A stretch of 37,438 nucleotides of DNA from an uncultured bacterium (lineage in GTDB: Bacteria; Bacillota_A; Clostridia; Lachnospirales; Lachnospiraceae): positions 1-37,438 of the forward strand of contig CAJMOO010000007.1 in assembly GCA_905215045.1 (NCBI GenBank), read 5' to 3'. Made by a program: the position numbers and the translations under genes. This document shows, piece after piece, positions 15,380-22,931 of this stretch. Below the pieces are notes generated by a model. It saw only the letters and a list, made by a program, of their open reading frames with translations, was not told the origin of the DNA and searched no databases. Numbering within the stretch: the first letter of the stretch is position 1; every line of letters begins with the position of its first letter.

Positions 15380-17488
15380 TTACAGTTTAATCTTCGCAAA
15401 AGCTTCTGCAAATGCATTATTAATTGGCTGTTCTGCCTCTTTCTGCTGTTTTTTCAAATATCGGTTCACTTCCTTCTTGCTCATTCCAGAACCCTGTTTT
15501 TCTTTTCTCTGTTTAAATGCAGAAAGTTTCTCCTTATATCCGCAAACGCATACAAACTTCTGTCCTTCACCTTCTCCGACCATTTCCATCTTCTTATGAC
15601 ATACTGGACATCTGGCGTTTGTAATCCTCGAAATTGTCTTTTTATACCCACAGGCACGGTCCTGACATACCAGACGTTTGCCGTGTTTTCCATTCACTTC
15701 TAACAGAAATTTCCCACATTCTGGGCAGCGATGTCTTGTCACATTATCATGTCTGAATTTACCATCGGATGTTTTAATATCTTTGATCAATACCTGTGTA
15801 TAATCAGAGATTTCTCTCATAAATTTCTGGTCATTTTGTTTTCCTTTGGAGATTGCTGTCAGTTTCTTCTCCCAATCGGCAGTTAATTCTGCTTTTTTAA
15901 GATCTTCTGGGACAAGTTCTAATAACTGTTTTCCTTTGGATGTGATATGGGTTTCATTTCCTTTTTTCTCAAGAAGATAACTGTTAAATAACTTATCAAT
16001 GATATCGGCTCTTGTTGCAACGGTTCCAAGTCCTTTTTTATCCATCTGATCGATCAGTGTACCTTCCGTATAACGTCCCGGTGGATTGGTTGTTCCTTCT
16101 GTCATGGAAATCGTTCCAACTGGATATTCTTTTCCTTTGACTGGAATATTTCCTGTTTTAATCGTGTCTTTTGTTTGCGTTTCTTCTTCGTAGAGTTCTC
16201 TCCATCCAAGCTGTTTGATATTCTCTGCTTTTGCACGGAATAACTCTCCATTTACGTTTGCTTTCACAGAGAGCTGTTCGGAAACTGCCGGAGCTGATAA
16301 GACAGCTAAAAATCTTGCAACAACCATATCATAGATCTTTCGTTCGTCAGAACTGAAACTTGTCAAAGATGCATACTGCTCTGTCGGAATGATCGCATGA
16401 TGGTCAGATACTTTCTTATCGTTGATAAAACGGCTGCTTGCCTTGATATCTTTTCGTAATAATGCCGCTGCTGCCTTTTTGTATGATCCATTCTGGCATG
16501 CTTTGATCCTGTCTTTTAATGTGTCTGTCATATCATTGGTTAAATATCTGGAATCTGTTCTTGGATACGTCAATACTTTGTGATGCTCATAAAGACTCTG
16601 CATGATATTTAATGTCTGTTTTGGTGAAAATCCATATCGTTTGCTGGCTTCTTTCTGCAGGGTTGTCAGATCGTAAAGTTCTGGTGCATAATTCTTTTTC
16701 TCTTTTTTCGTCACTTCTGTGATTACAAGATCATGACCTCTTAACTTTTTGCCAAGTTCCTCTGCCCATTTCTTGTCAGAAATTCTCTGATTTCCTTTTT
16801 GATTCTCCCATGTGAAATTAAGTCCCGTTGCAAAAATCTTATATCCATAATATTTCTGTGGTTTAAAACTTCTGATCTCCTGTTCACGGTTCATGATCAT
16901 AGCCAACGTTGGTGTCTGCACACGTCCACAAGATAACTGGGCATTATATTTACATGTTAAAGCTCTTGTCGCATTGATTCCTACTAGCCAGTCTGCTTCT
17001 GCCCTTGATCTTGCAGCACGGAAGAGATTGTCATATTCTTTTCCCGGCTTTAAATGTGCAAAACCATCTTTAATCGCTTTATCTGTTACTGAAGATATCC
17101 ACAGGCGGTAGATCGGTTTCTTATTTCCAGACATTTGTAAGATCCATCTTGCAACTAATTCTCCTTCTCTTCCTGCATCGGTTGCAATAATAACGTCTTT
17201 GATATCATTTCGAAGAAGTAATTTCTTTACTGTCTGAAATTGTTTTGATGTCTTCTTTAATACCGTTAATTTCCAATGTTTTGGCATCATTGGAAGAACA
17301 TCCATATTCCACTCTTTATATTCTTTTCCATACTGCTCAGGGTCTGCCAGTGATACTAAATGTCCTAATGCCCATGTTACAATATAATCATTTCCCTCGA
17401 TGTAACTATGCGTTTCCTTCTTACAGCCAAGAACCCTCGCAATATCACACCCAACCGAAGGCTTCTCCGCTAATACTAATCGTTTCAT
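15380..17488 (-). CDS. topB: DNA topoisomerase III (type IA)
   Basis: 702 residues, full length. The N-terminal TOPRIM domain begins LVLAEKPSVGCDIARVLG and includes ATDAGREGELVARWIL (the DxDxE-like acidic site). The catalytic tyrosine is in VLTYPRTDSRYL. The C-terminus has two zinc-ribbon-like Cys clusters (CPECGKF..C..CGY and CPVCHKK..CVCGY) followed by a lysine-rich tail. The enzyme cuts one DNA strand to resolve precatenanes and recombination intermediates. Copies of this type occur both as chromosomal genes and on mobile elements, but nothing around it here suggests an element. AAAGG is about 13 nt before the ATG, and an extended -10 promoter lies in the divergent intergenic region. Confidence 0.93.
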   Translation of the reverse strand: MKRLVLAEKPSVGCDIARVLGCKKETHSYIEGNDYIVTWALGHLVSLADPEQYGKEYKEWNMDVLPMMPKHWKLTVLKKTSKQFQTVKKLLLRNDIKDVIIATDAGREGELVARWILQMSGNKKPIYRLWISSVTDKAIKDGFAHLKPGKEYDNLFRAARSRAEADWLVGINATRALTCKYNAQLSCGRVQTPTLAMIMNREQEIRSFKPQKYYGYKIFATGLNFTWENQKGNQRISDKKWAEELGKKLRGHDLVITEVTKKEKKNYAPELYDLTTLQKEASKRYGFSPKQTLNIMQSLYEHHKVLTYPRTDSRYLTNDMTDTLKDRIKACQNGSYKKAAAALLRKDIKASSRFINDKKVSDHHAIIPTEQYASLTSFSSDERKIYDMVVARFLAVLSAPAVSEQLSVKANVNGELFRAKAENIKQLGWRELYEEETQTKDTIKTGNIPVKGKEYPVGTISMTEGTTNPPGRYTEGTLIDQMDKKGLGTVATRADIIDKLFNSYLLEKKGNETHITSKGKQLLELVPEDLKKAELTADWEKKLTAISKGKQNDQKFMREISDYTQVLIKDIKTSDGKFRHDNVTRHRCPECGKFLLEVNGKHGKRLVCQDRACGYKKTISRITNARCPVCHKKMEMVGEGEGQKFVCVCGYKEKLSAFKQRKEKQGSGMSKKEVNRYLKKQQKEAEQPINNAFAEAFAKIKL

Positions 17489-17541
17489 TTTATTATCTAA
17501 ACCTTTCTAAAAATTGTCATCTCAAATTTATCGTCCCGACC

Positions 17542-17566
17542 ATTTTACCATATTTTATGGTATACT
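17542..17566. promoter_or_regulatory. Overlapping divergent extended -10 promoters of topB and the phosphodiesterase gene
   Basis: A perfect inverted repeat, TACCATA-TTT-TATGGTA (17546–17562), supplies TATGG to two opposed extended -10 elements: TGG-TATACT on the plus strand (-10 at 17561–17566) and TGG-TAAAAT on the minus strand (-10 at 17542–17547). Two polymerases could not occupy them together. The palindrome could also be an operator. Confidence 0.5.
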
Positions 17567-17614
17567 GAAACAAAGATATTTTTATCGTACTTTTATAGAA
17601 ACGAGGTATTTATT

Positions 17615-18151
17615 ATGAAATTAATGATCGCATCCGATATCCACGGGTCTGCATTTTACTGTAAGCAATTAATGGAAGCATACAAACAAGAAAACCCTGA
17701 TAAACTACTTCTTTTAGGAGATTTACTTTATCATGGACCAAGAAATGATCTGCCAAAAGAATACGCACCAAAACAAGTCATCGAAATGCTAAACGCCATC
17801 AGCGACCAGTTGATTTGTGTGAGAGGAAACTGCGAAGCCGAAGTCGATCAGATGGTACTAAACTTCCCAGTCCTAAGCGAATCCTGCATCCTATACATCG
17901 ACGGCCAGATGATCTACGCAACCCACGGACATATAAACTCACCAGCGAATCCTCCAAAATTACATAAAGGAGATATTCTGCTGACTGGACATACACATAT
18001 TCCTGCCTGGGAAGAACATGATAACTTTATATACTTAAATCCAGGGTCTGTGTCTATACCAAAGGAAGGATCTGAACATGGGTATATGATTTATGAAGAT
18101 AAGACGTTTTTGTGGAAAACTTTAGAAGGTGACGTGTATCATACACTTTAA
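17615..18151 (+). CDS. YfcE/MJ0936-type metallophosphodiesterase
   Basis: 178 residues with the calcineurin-like metal ligands in order: MIASDIHGS (D-x-H), LLLGDLLYHGPRN (GD), CVRGNCEAE (GNxx with Cys in place of the usual His/Asp, as in YfcE), ATHGHINSP and LLTGHTHIP (GHTH). YfcE is a cytoplasmic Mn2+-dependent phosphodiesterase shown active on model substrates; the physiological substrate is unsettled. GAGG precedes the ATG by 8 nt. It is unrelated in sequence to the broken membrane phosphoesterase at 11.9–12.6 kb beyond the shared superfamily motifs. Confidence 0.88.
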   Translation: MKLMIASDIHGSAFYCKQLMEAYKQENPDKLLLLGDLLYHGPRNDLPKEYAPKQVIEMLNAISDQLICVRGNCEAEVDQMVLNFPVLSESCILYIDGQMIYATHGHINSPANPPKLHKGDILLTGHTHIPAWEEHDNFIYLNPGSVSIPKEGSEHGYMIYEDKTFLWKTLEGDVYHTL

Positions 18152-18161
18152 TTCTTTTTAT

Positions 18162-18197
18162 AAAAAAGCGAAGTGCTTCCTATAATGGCACTTCGCT
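18162..18197 (-). terminator. Terminator after the Abi gene and the downstream RNA element
   Basis: AGCGAAGTGC (18167–18176) pairs perfectly with GCACTTCGCT (18188–18197), and on the minus strand six T follow (18162–18167). It ends transcripts coming from the Abi gene. On the plus strand no T run follows, so it is not an obvious terminator for the phosphodiesterase gene. Confidence 0.8.
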
Positions 18198-18202
18198 AAA
18201 AG

Positions 18203-18235
18203 CCTAATCGGGTTGAGCATAAAAGCTTGATTAGG
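18203..18235 (-). ncRNA. Structured RNA element, second copy, downstream of the Abi gene
   Basis: Read on the minus strand the element is CCTAATC, then AAGC, a 6-nt loop, GCTC, an unpaired AACCC and GATTAGG. Outer stem (7 bp), inner stem (4 bp) and the AACCC bulge on the 3' side have the same order as the element at 19204–19239 although the stem sequences differ. It lies 34 bp after the Abi stop and is followed by TTTT and then the 18162–18197 terminator. It may be processed from the Abi transcript, since no separate promoter is seen. Confidence 0.55.
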
Positions 18236-18268
18236 TCTGTATATATATTTTATGCAACGTAGATTACT

Positions 18269-19177
18269 TTATGCGTTTAAATGTTCTTTCCAATCTATTG
18301 GCATATTCATAGCTGCCAAATCTATCACATCTTGATTTTCTTCTAATAATTTTTCTAATTTATTGACAAATTCCATCCATTCTTGATTTGAAGCTCTTAA
18401 ATATTTCATTGCTAAAAGAATTTGATACACTCCATTATGAGATGTTGTTGGTATTATTTTATCTACGTCTAAGATTTCTGGTGTTGTATGAATGGTTCGA
18501 TTATATATTCTCGAATTATGTGCACACATATTGCGTAATATAGAAATTCCTTGAACCCAAGATGTAAACATTTTCTGCGAGGGTCTTACCAAATTTCCTT
18601 TTTTAGATACATATTTATAATTATTTGCTAAAATTACATATGCACTATCTAAACCTGTCTTCAAATTTTTTATAATTTTAGACATTGTTCCAAATGAGAG
18701 AACCTCTACAATTGCCCATACTGGTATCTCGCCTTCATGATTCTTAAAATTATGTTTAATGAATACATCATTCGATCTTGCAATTTCCGATGATATCGTC
18801 GACATATTTCTCCAGTACATTTTCTTGTCCTTAAAAATCGATGAATCCTGTAGAATTAATACGTCATTGTGAATTAATAATGCTTCAACTAATCTTACTC
18901 TTAAGGCTACTTCTATTTTTGATATCATAGAAAAGATCAGATTCGATAATTTTTGATCAAATTGATATAATTGAAGAATATTTTCAAACTTTGTTCCCAC
19001 AACATATTTTTTTGAATCATTATTATATAATTGAAATGAATATCCTCTTAAACGATAGTATCCTATGGTCCTCAGTGCATCTTCCACTTGATCATAAGAT
19101 TCTATTTCCATTCCCGCATCTATATATGATTGTATTTGTTGTTCTATTGTTAATATTTGTTTCGGATATCTATACAT
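18269..19177 (-). CDS. Abi_2 (AbiD/AbiF-like) abortive-infection protein with HEPN motif
   Basis: 302 residues, helical and soluble. The N-terminal Abi_2 signature IGYYRLRGYSFQLY (about residues 38–51) is clear, and YQFDQKLSNLIFSMISKIEVALRVRL is the usual second block. The C-terminal half has RNMCAH (Arg215, His220), the R-x4-H motif of HEPN ribonucleases, within ILRNMCAHNSRIYNR. Such proteins stop phage growth, probably by cutting RNA. GGAG lies 7 nt before the ATG. The codon choice is more AT-rich (many ATA, TTT, AAT) than in neighbouring genes, which fits horizontal transfer. It sits between two copies of a small structured RNA, the upstream one with its own consensus promoter and terminator, so the protein is probably an RNA-restrained toxin (inference). 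Confidence 0.88.
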   Translation of the reverse strand: MYRYPKQILTIEQQIQSYIDAGMEIESYDQVEDALRTIGYYRLRGYSFQLYNNDSKKYVVGTKFENILQLYQFDQKLSNLIFSMISKIEVALRVRLVEALLIHNDVLILQDSSIFKDKKMYWRNMSTISSEIARSNDVFIKHNFKNHEGEIPVWAIVEVLSFGTMSKIIKNLKTGLDSAYVILANNYKYVSKKGNLVRPSQKMFTSWVQGISILRNMCAHNSRIYNRTIHTTPEILDVDKIIPTTSHNGVYQILLAMKYLRASNQEWMEFVNKLEKLLEENQDVIDLAAMNMPIDWKEHLNA

Positions 19178-19194
19178 AAAAGCTCTCCATAAAT

Positions 19195-19246
19195 AAAAAA
19201 AGTCCCACCGGGTTGCGCTTGAATCAGAGGCGTGGTGGGTTCTGTT
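19195..19246 (-). ncRNA. Small structured RNA upstream of the Abi gene, candidate RNA antitoxin
   Basis: Predicted transcript of about 50 nt starting 7 nt after the -10 box. It contains CCCACC, ACGC, an 11-nt loop, GCGC, an unpaired AACCC and GGTGGG (19239 down to 19204), then AC and seven T, so it ends as a self-terminating RNA just before the Abi ribosome binding site. The fold (outer stem, inner stem, AACCC bulge) repeats in the element at 18203–18235 with different but still complementary stems. Read-through of the terminator would express the Abi gene, as in type III toxin–antitoxin operons. Structured RNAs beside Abi_2 genes have been reported (abiF motif); whether this is that motif I cannot check. 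Confidence 0.65.
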
Positions 19247-19252
19247 ACTTAT

Positions 19253-19280
19253 ATTATATATGTTTTATTATATTTGTCAA
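19253..19280 (-). promoter_or_regulatory. Consensus promoter of the small RNA
   Basis: Minus-strand TTGACA (19275–19280) and TATAAT (19253–19258) are exact consensus hexamers with a 16-bp spacer, the best promoter in the window. It is squeezed into the gap right after the purine permease stop codon, and the RNA would be made in large amounts. Confidence 0.8.
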
Positions 19281-19290
19281 GATATTAATT

Positions 19291-20676
19291 TTATTTTGTT
19301 TTCTTCGGCAACACCAAACTAAGTATCAATGACACTACGAATACGCCCGCAACCGCATTCCCATTAAAGATATCTCCAACTTCCTTCGGAAATGCCGCAA
19401 AAAAGTTCCCAGATGTCTGTGTCAGTCCCACACCGATACAAAATGCCAAAGATACAATGACCATCGTGCGGTCATCAAACTCACATTCTTTTAACATCTT
19501 GATTCCTTCATACATAATAGAACCAAACATCATAACGGTACATCCACCAAGCACTGCCTGTGGAAGAGAGTTAAAGAATGCTCCAAGTGGCGGGAATAAT
19601 GATGCCAAGATTAAGATCAACGCTCCCATTAAAATAGTAAATCGGTTGATAACTCCTGTCATTGTGACAAGTCCGACATTCTGGCTGAATGATGTTAATG
19701 GAAGACATCCAAAGCATCCAGAAATTGCACTGGAGAATCCATCAACTGCTAACGATCCCTGTAATTCTTCCATCTCAATATCACGTCCAAGAGCACCGGT
19801 ACAGATTGCTGTTGTCGCACCAGTTGTCTCTGCTGCTGATACAAGGAACACGATCGCAATCGTAAAGAATGCTCCAAGATCAAAGACTGGTTTATGGCTT
19901 GTAAAGAGTACAAGTTTTGGAATGCTTACAACACCAACCTGTGCGATTGTTTTGGAAATTCCAGAAAAATCAACCAGTGGTGCAATTCCTGCAACGGTAA
20001 AGATAACAGAAAGGAGATATCCTAAGATCAGTCCGACTAATACATTTAAGTTTTTATATACACCTTTTAAGATGTATCTGGCTGCAAGGCAGACGATCAG
20101 TGTAAATGCTCCGATAAAGAGATGATACCATGCTCCAAAATCTTTAGCTCCATCTCCACCTCCCCAGGAATTCATTCCTACAGATAACAAAGACAGACCG
20201 ATTGCGATAACTACACAGGCTGAAACAACAGGTGTTAAAAATCGTTTCCAGTATCTCGCACTTAATCCAACGATTCCTTCAAAAATACCTCCGGCGATAA
20301 CAGCTCCAACCATTCCTTCATATCCAAGATCCGGATTGGTACAGATCATTAATAAACTTCCAAGAAAGGTAAAGCTGACTCCCATAACGATCGGAAGCCT
20401 TGATCCGATCTTCCAGATTGGGTATAGCTGAAGACATGTACCGATTCCTGCCACAAACATGGCACACTGTAATAACTGTGTGATCTCTGCTCCTGTCAAA
20501 TGGTTATTCGTTCCATGTACAAATGCAGCACTGCAGACGATCAGTACTGGTGCAAGATTGGATACAAACATTGCCAGTACATGCTGCAGACCAAATGGAA
20601 TCGCTTTCGATAATGGAACTCTTCCATTCAGCTTGTAAATATTGTCTGCACTGACATTCTGATTCTGATTTTCCAT
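19291..20676 (-). CDS. NCS2-family nucleobase permease, purine (xanthine/urate) type
   Basis: 461 residues, about 14 membrane segments. TM1 has the family GLQHVLAMF (QH), TM8 has SAAETTGATTAI (the conserved Glu) and the signature loop before TM10 is SFSQNVGLVTMTGVINR. In this signature, purine transporters of the XanQ/PbuX/UraA family vary after the Thr: uracil permeases carry TR, and the TG seen here favours xanthine or urate. Uptake is probably driven by protons or Na+. The gene is last in the ATPase–kinase–regulator–ALDH operon, 25 bp after the small protein gene. GAGG lies about 12 nt before the ATG. The exact substrate is uncertain. Confidence 0.85.
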   Translation of the reverse strand: MENQNQNVSADNIYKLNGRVPLSKAIPFGLQHVLAMFVSNLAPVLIVCSAAFVHGTNNHLTGAEITQLLQCAMFVAGIGTCLQLYPIWKIGSRLPIVMGVSFTFLGSLLMICTNPDLGYEGMVGAVIAGGIFEGIVGLSARYWKRFLTPVVSACVVIAIGLSLLSVGMNSWGGGDGAKDFGAWYHLFIGAFTLIVCLAARYILKGVYKNLNVLVGLILGYLLSVIFTVAGIAPLVDFSGISKTIAQVGVVSIPKLVLFTSHKPVFDLGAFFTIAIVFLVSAAETTGATTAICTGALGRDIEMEELQGSLAVDGFSSAISGCFGCLPLTSFSQNVGLVTMTGVINRFTILMGALILILASLFPPLGAFFNSLPQAVLGGCTVMMFGSIMYEGIKMLKECEFDDRTMVIVSLAFCIGVGLTQTSGNFFAAFPKEVGDIFNGNAVAGVFVVSLILSLVLPKKTK

Positions 20677-20701
20677 ATAAATTTAATCCTCTTTTTCTTT
20701 C

Positions 20702-20956
20702 TTAGCCCTTAATAATATCATCGATCGTGTCAAATGGGATTCCTTCATTTTCTCCATTATCTTTATGCACATGAACGATATCATCTTCTTCTAAACATCT
20801 AGCAAACTCAATCTGCATAAAAATACCTTTGATTTCTCTTCCGTTTAATGTCTTTACGATCACATGATCATTCTGTGAAAGAAAAAGTTCTTCTTCATTG
20901 CCAGCTTCATCTTGTTTTACCAGTTTGACTCCTGGTAATACGTTTGTAAATTCCAT
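20702..20956 (-). CDS. Small acidic hypothetical protein
   Basis: 84 residues, not recognised. It is acidic (many Glu and Asp), with no membrane segment or Cys cluster. The pattern VKLVKQDEAG, HVIVKTLNGREIKGIFMQIEFA and DIVHVHKDNGENEGIPFDTI suggests a small beta-barrel. AAGGAG 8 nt before the ATG supports real expression, and the spacing of 17 and 25 bp to aldehyde dehydrogenase and permease places it in their operon. A role in control or binding is possible but nothing in the sequence shows it. Confidence 0.6.
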   Translation of the reverse strand: MEFTNVLPGVKLVKQDEAGNEEELFLSQNDHVIVKTLNGREIKGIFMQIEFARCLEEDDIVHVHKDNGENEGIPFDTIDDIIKG

Positions 20957-20973
20957 AAAAGTTGCTCCTTATC

Positions 20974-22347
20974 TTATAATTTCAGAAAAAACTTCATCAA
21001 TTGTTCTTTGGCTTTGTTATATGGCATATAGCGGACTGAGATATCGATCTTATCTGATTTCTTTACGATACTCTTTTCATGTGTAAAAGTATCAAAACTT
21101 TTCTTTCCATGATAAGAACCCATTCCGCTGTTCCCAATTCCTCCAAATCCTAAATATGGACTCGCAAGATGAATGATCGTATCATTGATGCAGCCACCGC
21201 CAAACGACAATTGTGAAAGCACATCTTGTTCTACTTTATCATTTTCTGTAAATAAATACAATGCCAAAGGTTTCTTATGACTTCTGATATAAGAAATTGC
21301 ATCTTCTAATTTGTCATATGTCATCACTGGAAGCAATGGACCAAAGATCTCTTCCTGCATCACTTTTGATCCTTCTTTTACATTCACAAGAATCGTTGGT
21401 GCGATCTTTTTTAACCGCATATCTCCGTAACCGCCTTCTGCGATCTTTTCGTGTTTCATAAGATCTATGATCCGCTGGTAATGTTTTGTGTTGATCATGG
21501 CTGGATAATCTTTGTTGGATAATGAATGTTCCCCGATCATTTTGTTGATCCAGTATTTTAAATAAAAGATCAGTTCACTTTCTGCTTTTTTATCCACCAA
21601 AATATAATCTGGTGCAACACATGTCTGCCCGCTGTTTAGAAATTTTCCAAAAACAATTCGTTTTGCTGCCAGTTTGATATTGGCACTTTCTTCTACGATG
21701 CATGGACTTTTCCCACCTAATTCCAAGGTCACTGGTGTCAAATGTCTGGCCGCCTTTTCCATCACGATCTTTCCAATCCGTTCTCCACCCGTATAGAAAA
21801 TATGATCAAATGACTGTTCCAGAAGTTTTTCACTGATTTCTACTCCCCCATTAATTACAGCGACATAATGAGATGGAAAGACTTCACCGATCATCTTCTT
21901 TAGAAGATTGGCGCAATGCGGTGCATGTTCCGATGGTTTTAAAACACAGCAATTTCCTGCTGCGATTGCTCCGATGAGTGGCTGCAAGGATAAAAGAATT
22001 GGATAATTCCATGGAGCAATGATCAGAACCTTTCCGAGAGGCTCCTTGATCTTATAACTTCTGGATGGAAATTGGGCAAGCGGTGTTTTTACGGGTTCTT
22101 TCTTCATCCAGTTTTTTAGATTATTCTTTACATAAGAAAGCTCACTTTTTACCATTCCAATTTCTGTCATATAGGATTCAAATGATGATTTTCCTAAATC
22201 TTTATATAGTGCATATTCGATATCTTTTTCATGTTGTTTGATCGCATATTCCAGACGCAATAATGCTTTCTTTCGAAATTCATAGTCTTTTGTCTTCTGG
22301 CTTTGAAAAAAATGTTGCTGCCTTTTTAACATCTGATTGATTTCCAT
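20974..22347 (-). CDS. Aldehyde dehydrogenase, class-3-like
   Basis: 457 residues, normal for the short NAD(P)+-dependent aldehyde dehydrogenases related to fatty-aldehyde enzymes (YwdH/AldH group). The catalytic Cys is in FLNSGQTCVAPDYIL, the general-base Glu in VTLELGGKSPCIV, and the cofactor-binding segments are IAPWNYPILLSLQPLIGAIAAGNCCVLKPSE and YTGGERIGKIV. GNSGMGSYHGKKSFDTFTH is the usual C-terminal block. It oxidises medium- or long-chain aldehydes to acids; the real substrate is unknown. It follows the response regulator by 17 bp and precedes the small protein by 17 bp, so it may be under the two-component system's control. Confidence 0.9.
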   Translation of the reverse strand: MEINQMLKRQQHFFQSQKTKDYEFRKKALLRLEYAIKQHEKDIEYALYKDLGKSSFESYMTEIGMVKSELSYVKNNLKNWMKKEPVKTPLAQFPSRSYKIKEPLGKVLIIAPWNYPILLSLQPLIGAIAAGNCCVLKPSEHAPHCANLLKKMIGEVFPSHYVAVINGGVEISEKLLEQSFDHIFYTGGERIGKIVMEKAARHLTPVTLELGGKSPCIVEESANIKLAAKRIVFGKFLNSGQTCVAPDYILVDKKAESELIFYLKYWINKMIGEHSLSNKDYPAMINTKHYQRIIDLMKHEKIAEGGYGDMRLKKIAPTILVNVKEGSKVMQEEIFGPLLPVMTYDKLEDAISYIRSHKKPLALYLFTENDKVEQDVLSQLSFGGGCINDTIIHLASPYLGFGGIGNSGMGSYHGKKSFDTFTHEKSIVKKSDKIDISVRYMPYNKAKEQLMKFFLKL

Positions 22348-22364
22348 GATAATCTGTCCTTTCC

Positions 22365-22919
22365 TTATGAATTCAAGCGGTATCCTGCTCCCCAGATTGT
22401 CTCAATGATCTGAGGATTTCTTGCATCATCTTCGATCTTTTCTCTTAAACGGTTAATATGTACCGAAACCGTTGCCGCATCTGATACATAATCATATCCC
22501 CAGATCTTTTCGTGAGTTTCTTTCGTTTCTGCATGTTGTTGATTCTCACCTTTTAAGCGGTGATATTGTCTTAGATGGGAACGGACCCTTGCAACAAGCT
22601 GGGATGGATCAAATGGTTTGGTGATATAATCGTCTGCTCCAAGTCCAAGTCCGCGGATCACATCCACGGATTCCGTTCTTGCTGTTACCATCAAAATTGG
22701 AATATCGATCTCATCTCTGACACTTCGACAGATTTCATATCCATCTACATTTGGAAGCATCAGATCAAGGAGCAAAAGATCGTAGGAATTCTGTCTTAAT
22801 TCCCCGATGACTTTTGTTCCGTCACTGATCCAGCTTGTTTCATAGCCGCTGCTGTTTAAATAATCAATTTCTAACTGTGCGATATTTTTATCATCTTCTA
22901 CAACTAATATCTTTTCCAT
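22365..22919 (-). CDS. OmpR-type response regulator with a deletion in the DNA-binding domain
   Basis: 184 residues, where the family has about 225–230. The receiver domain is complete: EDD at residues 8–10, the phosphate acceptor Asp52 in LLLLDLMLPN, Thr79 and Lys101 in ITKPF. The C-terminal helix-turn-helix end is complete too (KIWGYDYVSDAATVSVHINRLREKI and ETIWGAGYRL). Between them, at about residue 135, QQHAETKET runs straight into HEKIWGYDY, so about 40–45 residues are missing: the beta-sheet and first helix of the winged helix. The frame is kept. DNA binding should be damaged, although dimerisation and phosphorylation may remain. It is 12 bp after the kinase gene. Confidence 0.85.
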   Translation of the reverse strand: MEKILVVEDDKNIAQLEIDYLNSSGYETSWISDGTKVIGELRQNSYDLLLLDLMLPNVDGYEICRSVRDEIDIPILMVTARTESVDVIRGLGLGADDYITKPFDPSQLVARVRSHLRQYHRLKGENQQHAETKETHEKIWGYDYVSDAATVSVHINRLREKIEDDARNPQIIETIWGAGYRLNS

Positions 22920-22931
22920 TGGCGCCCTCTT

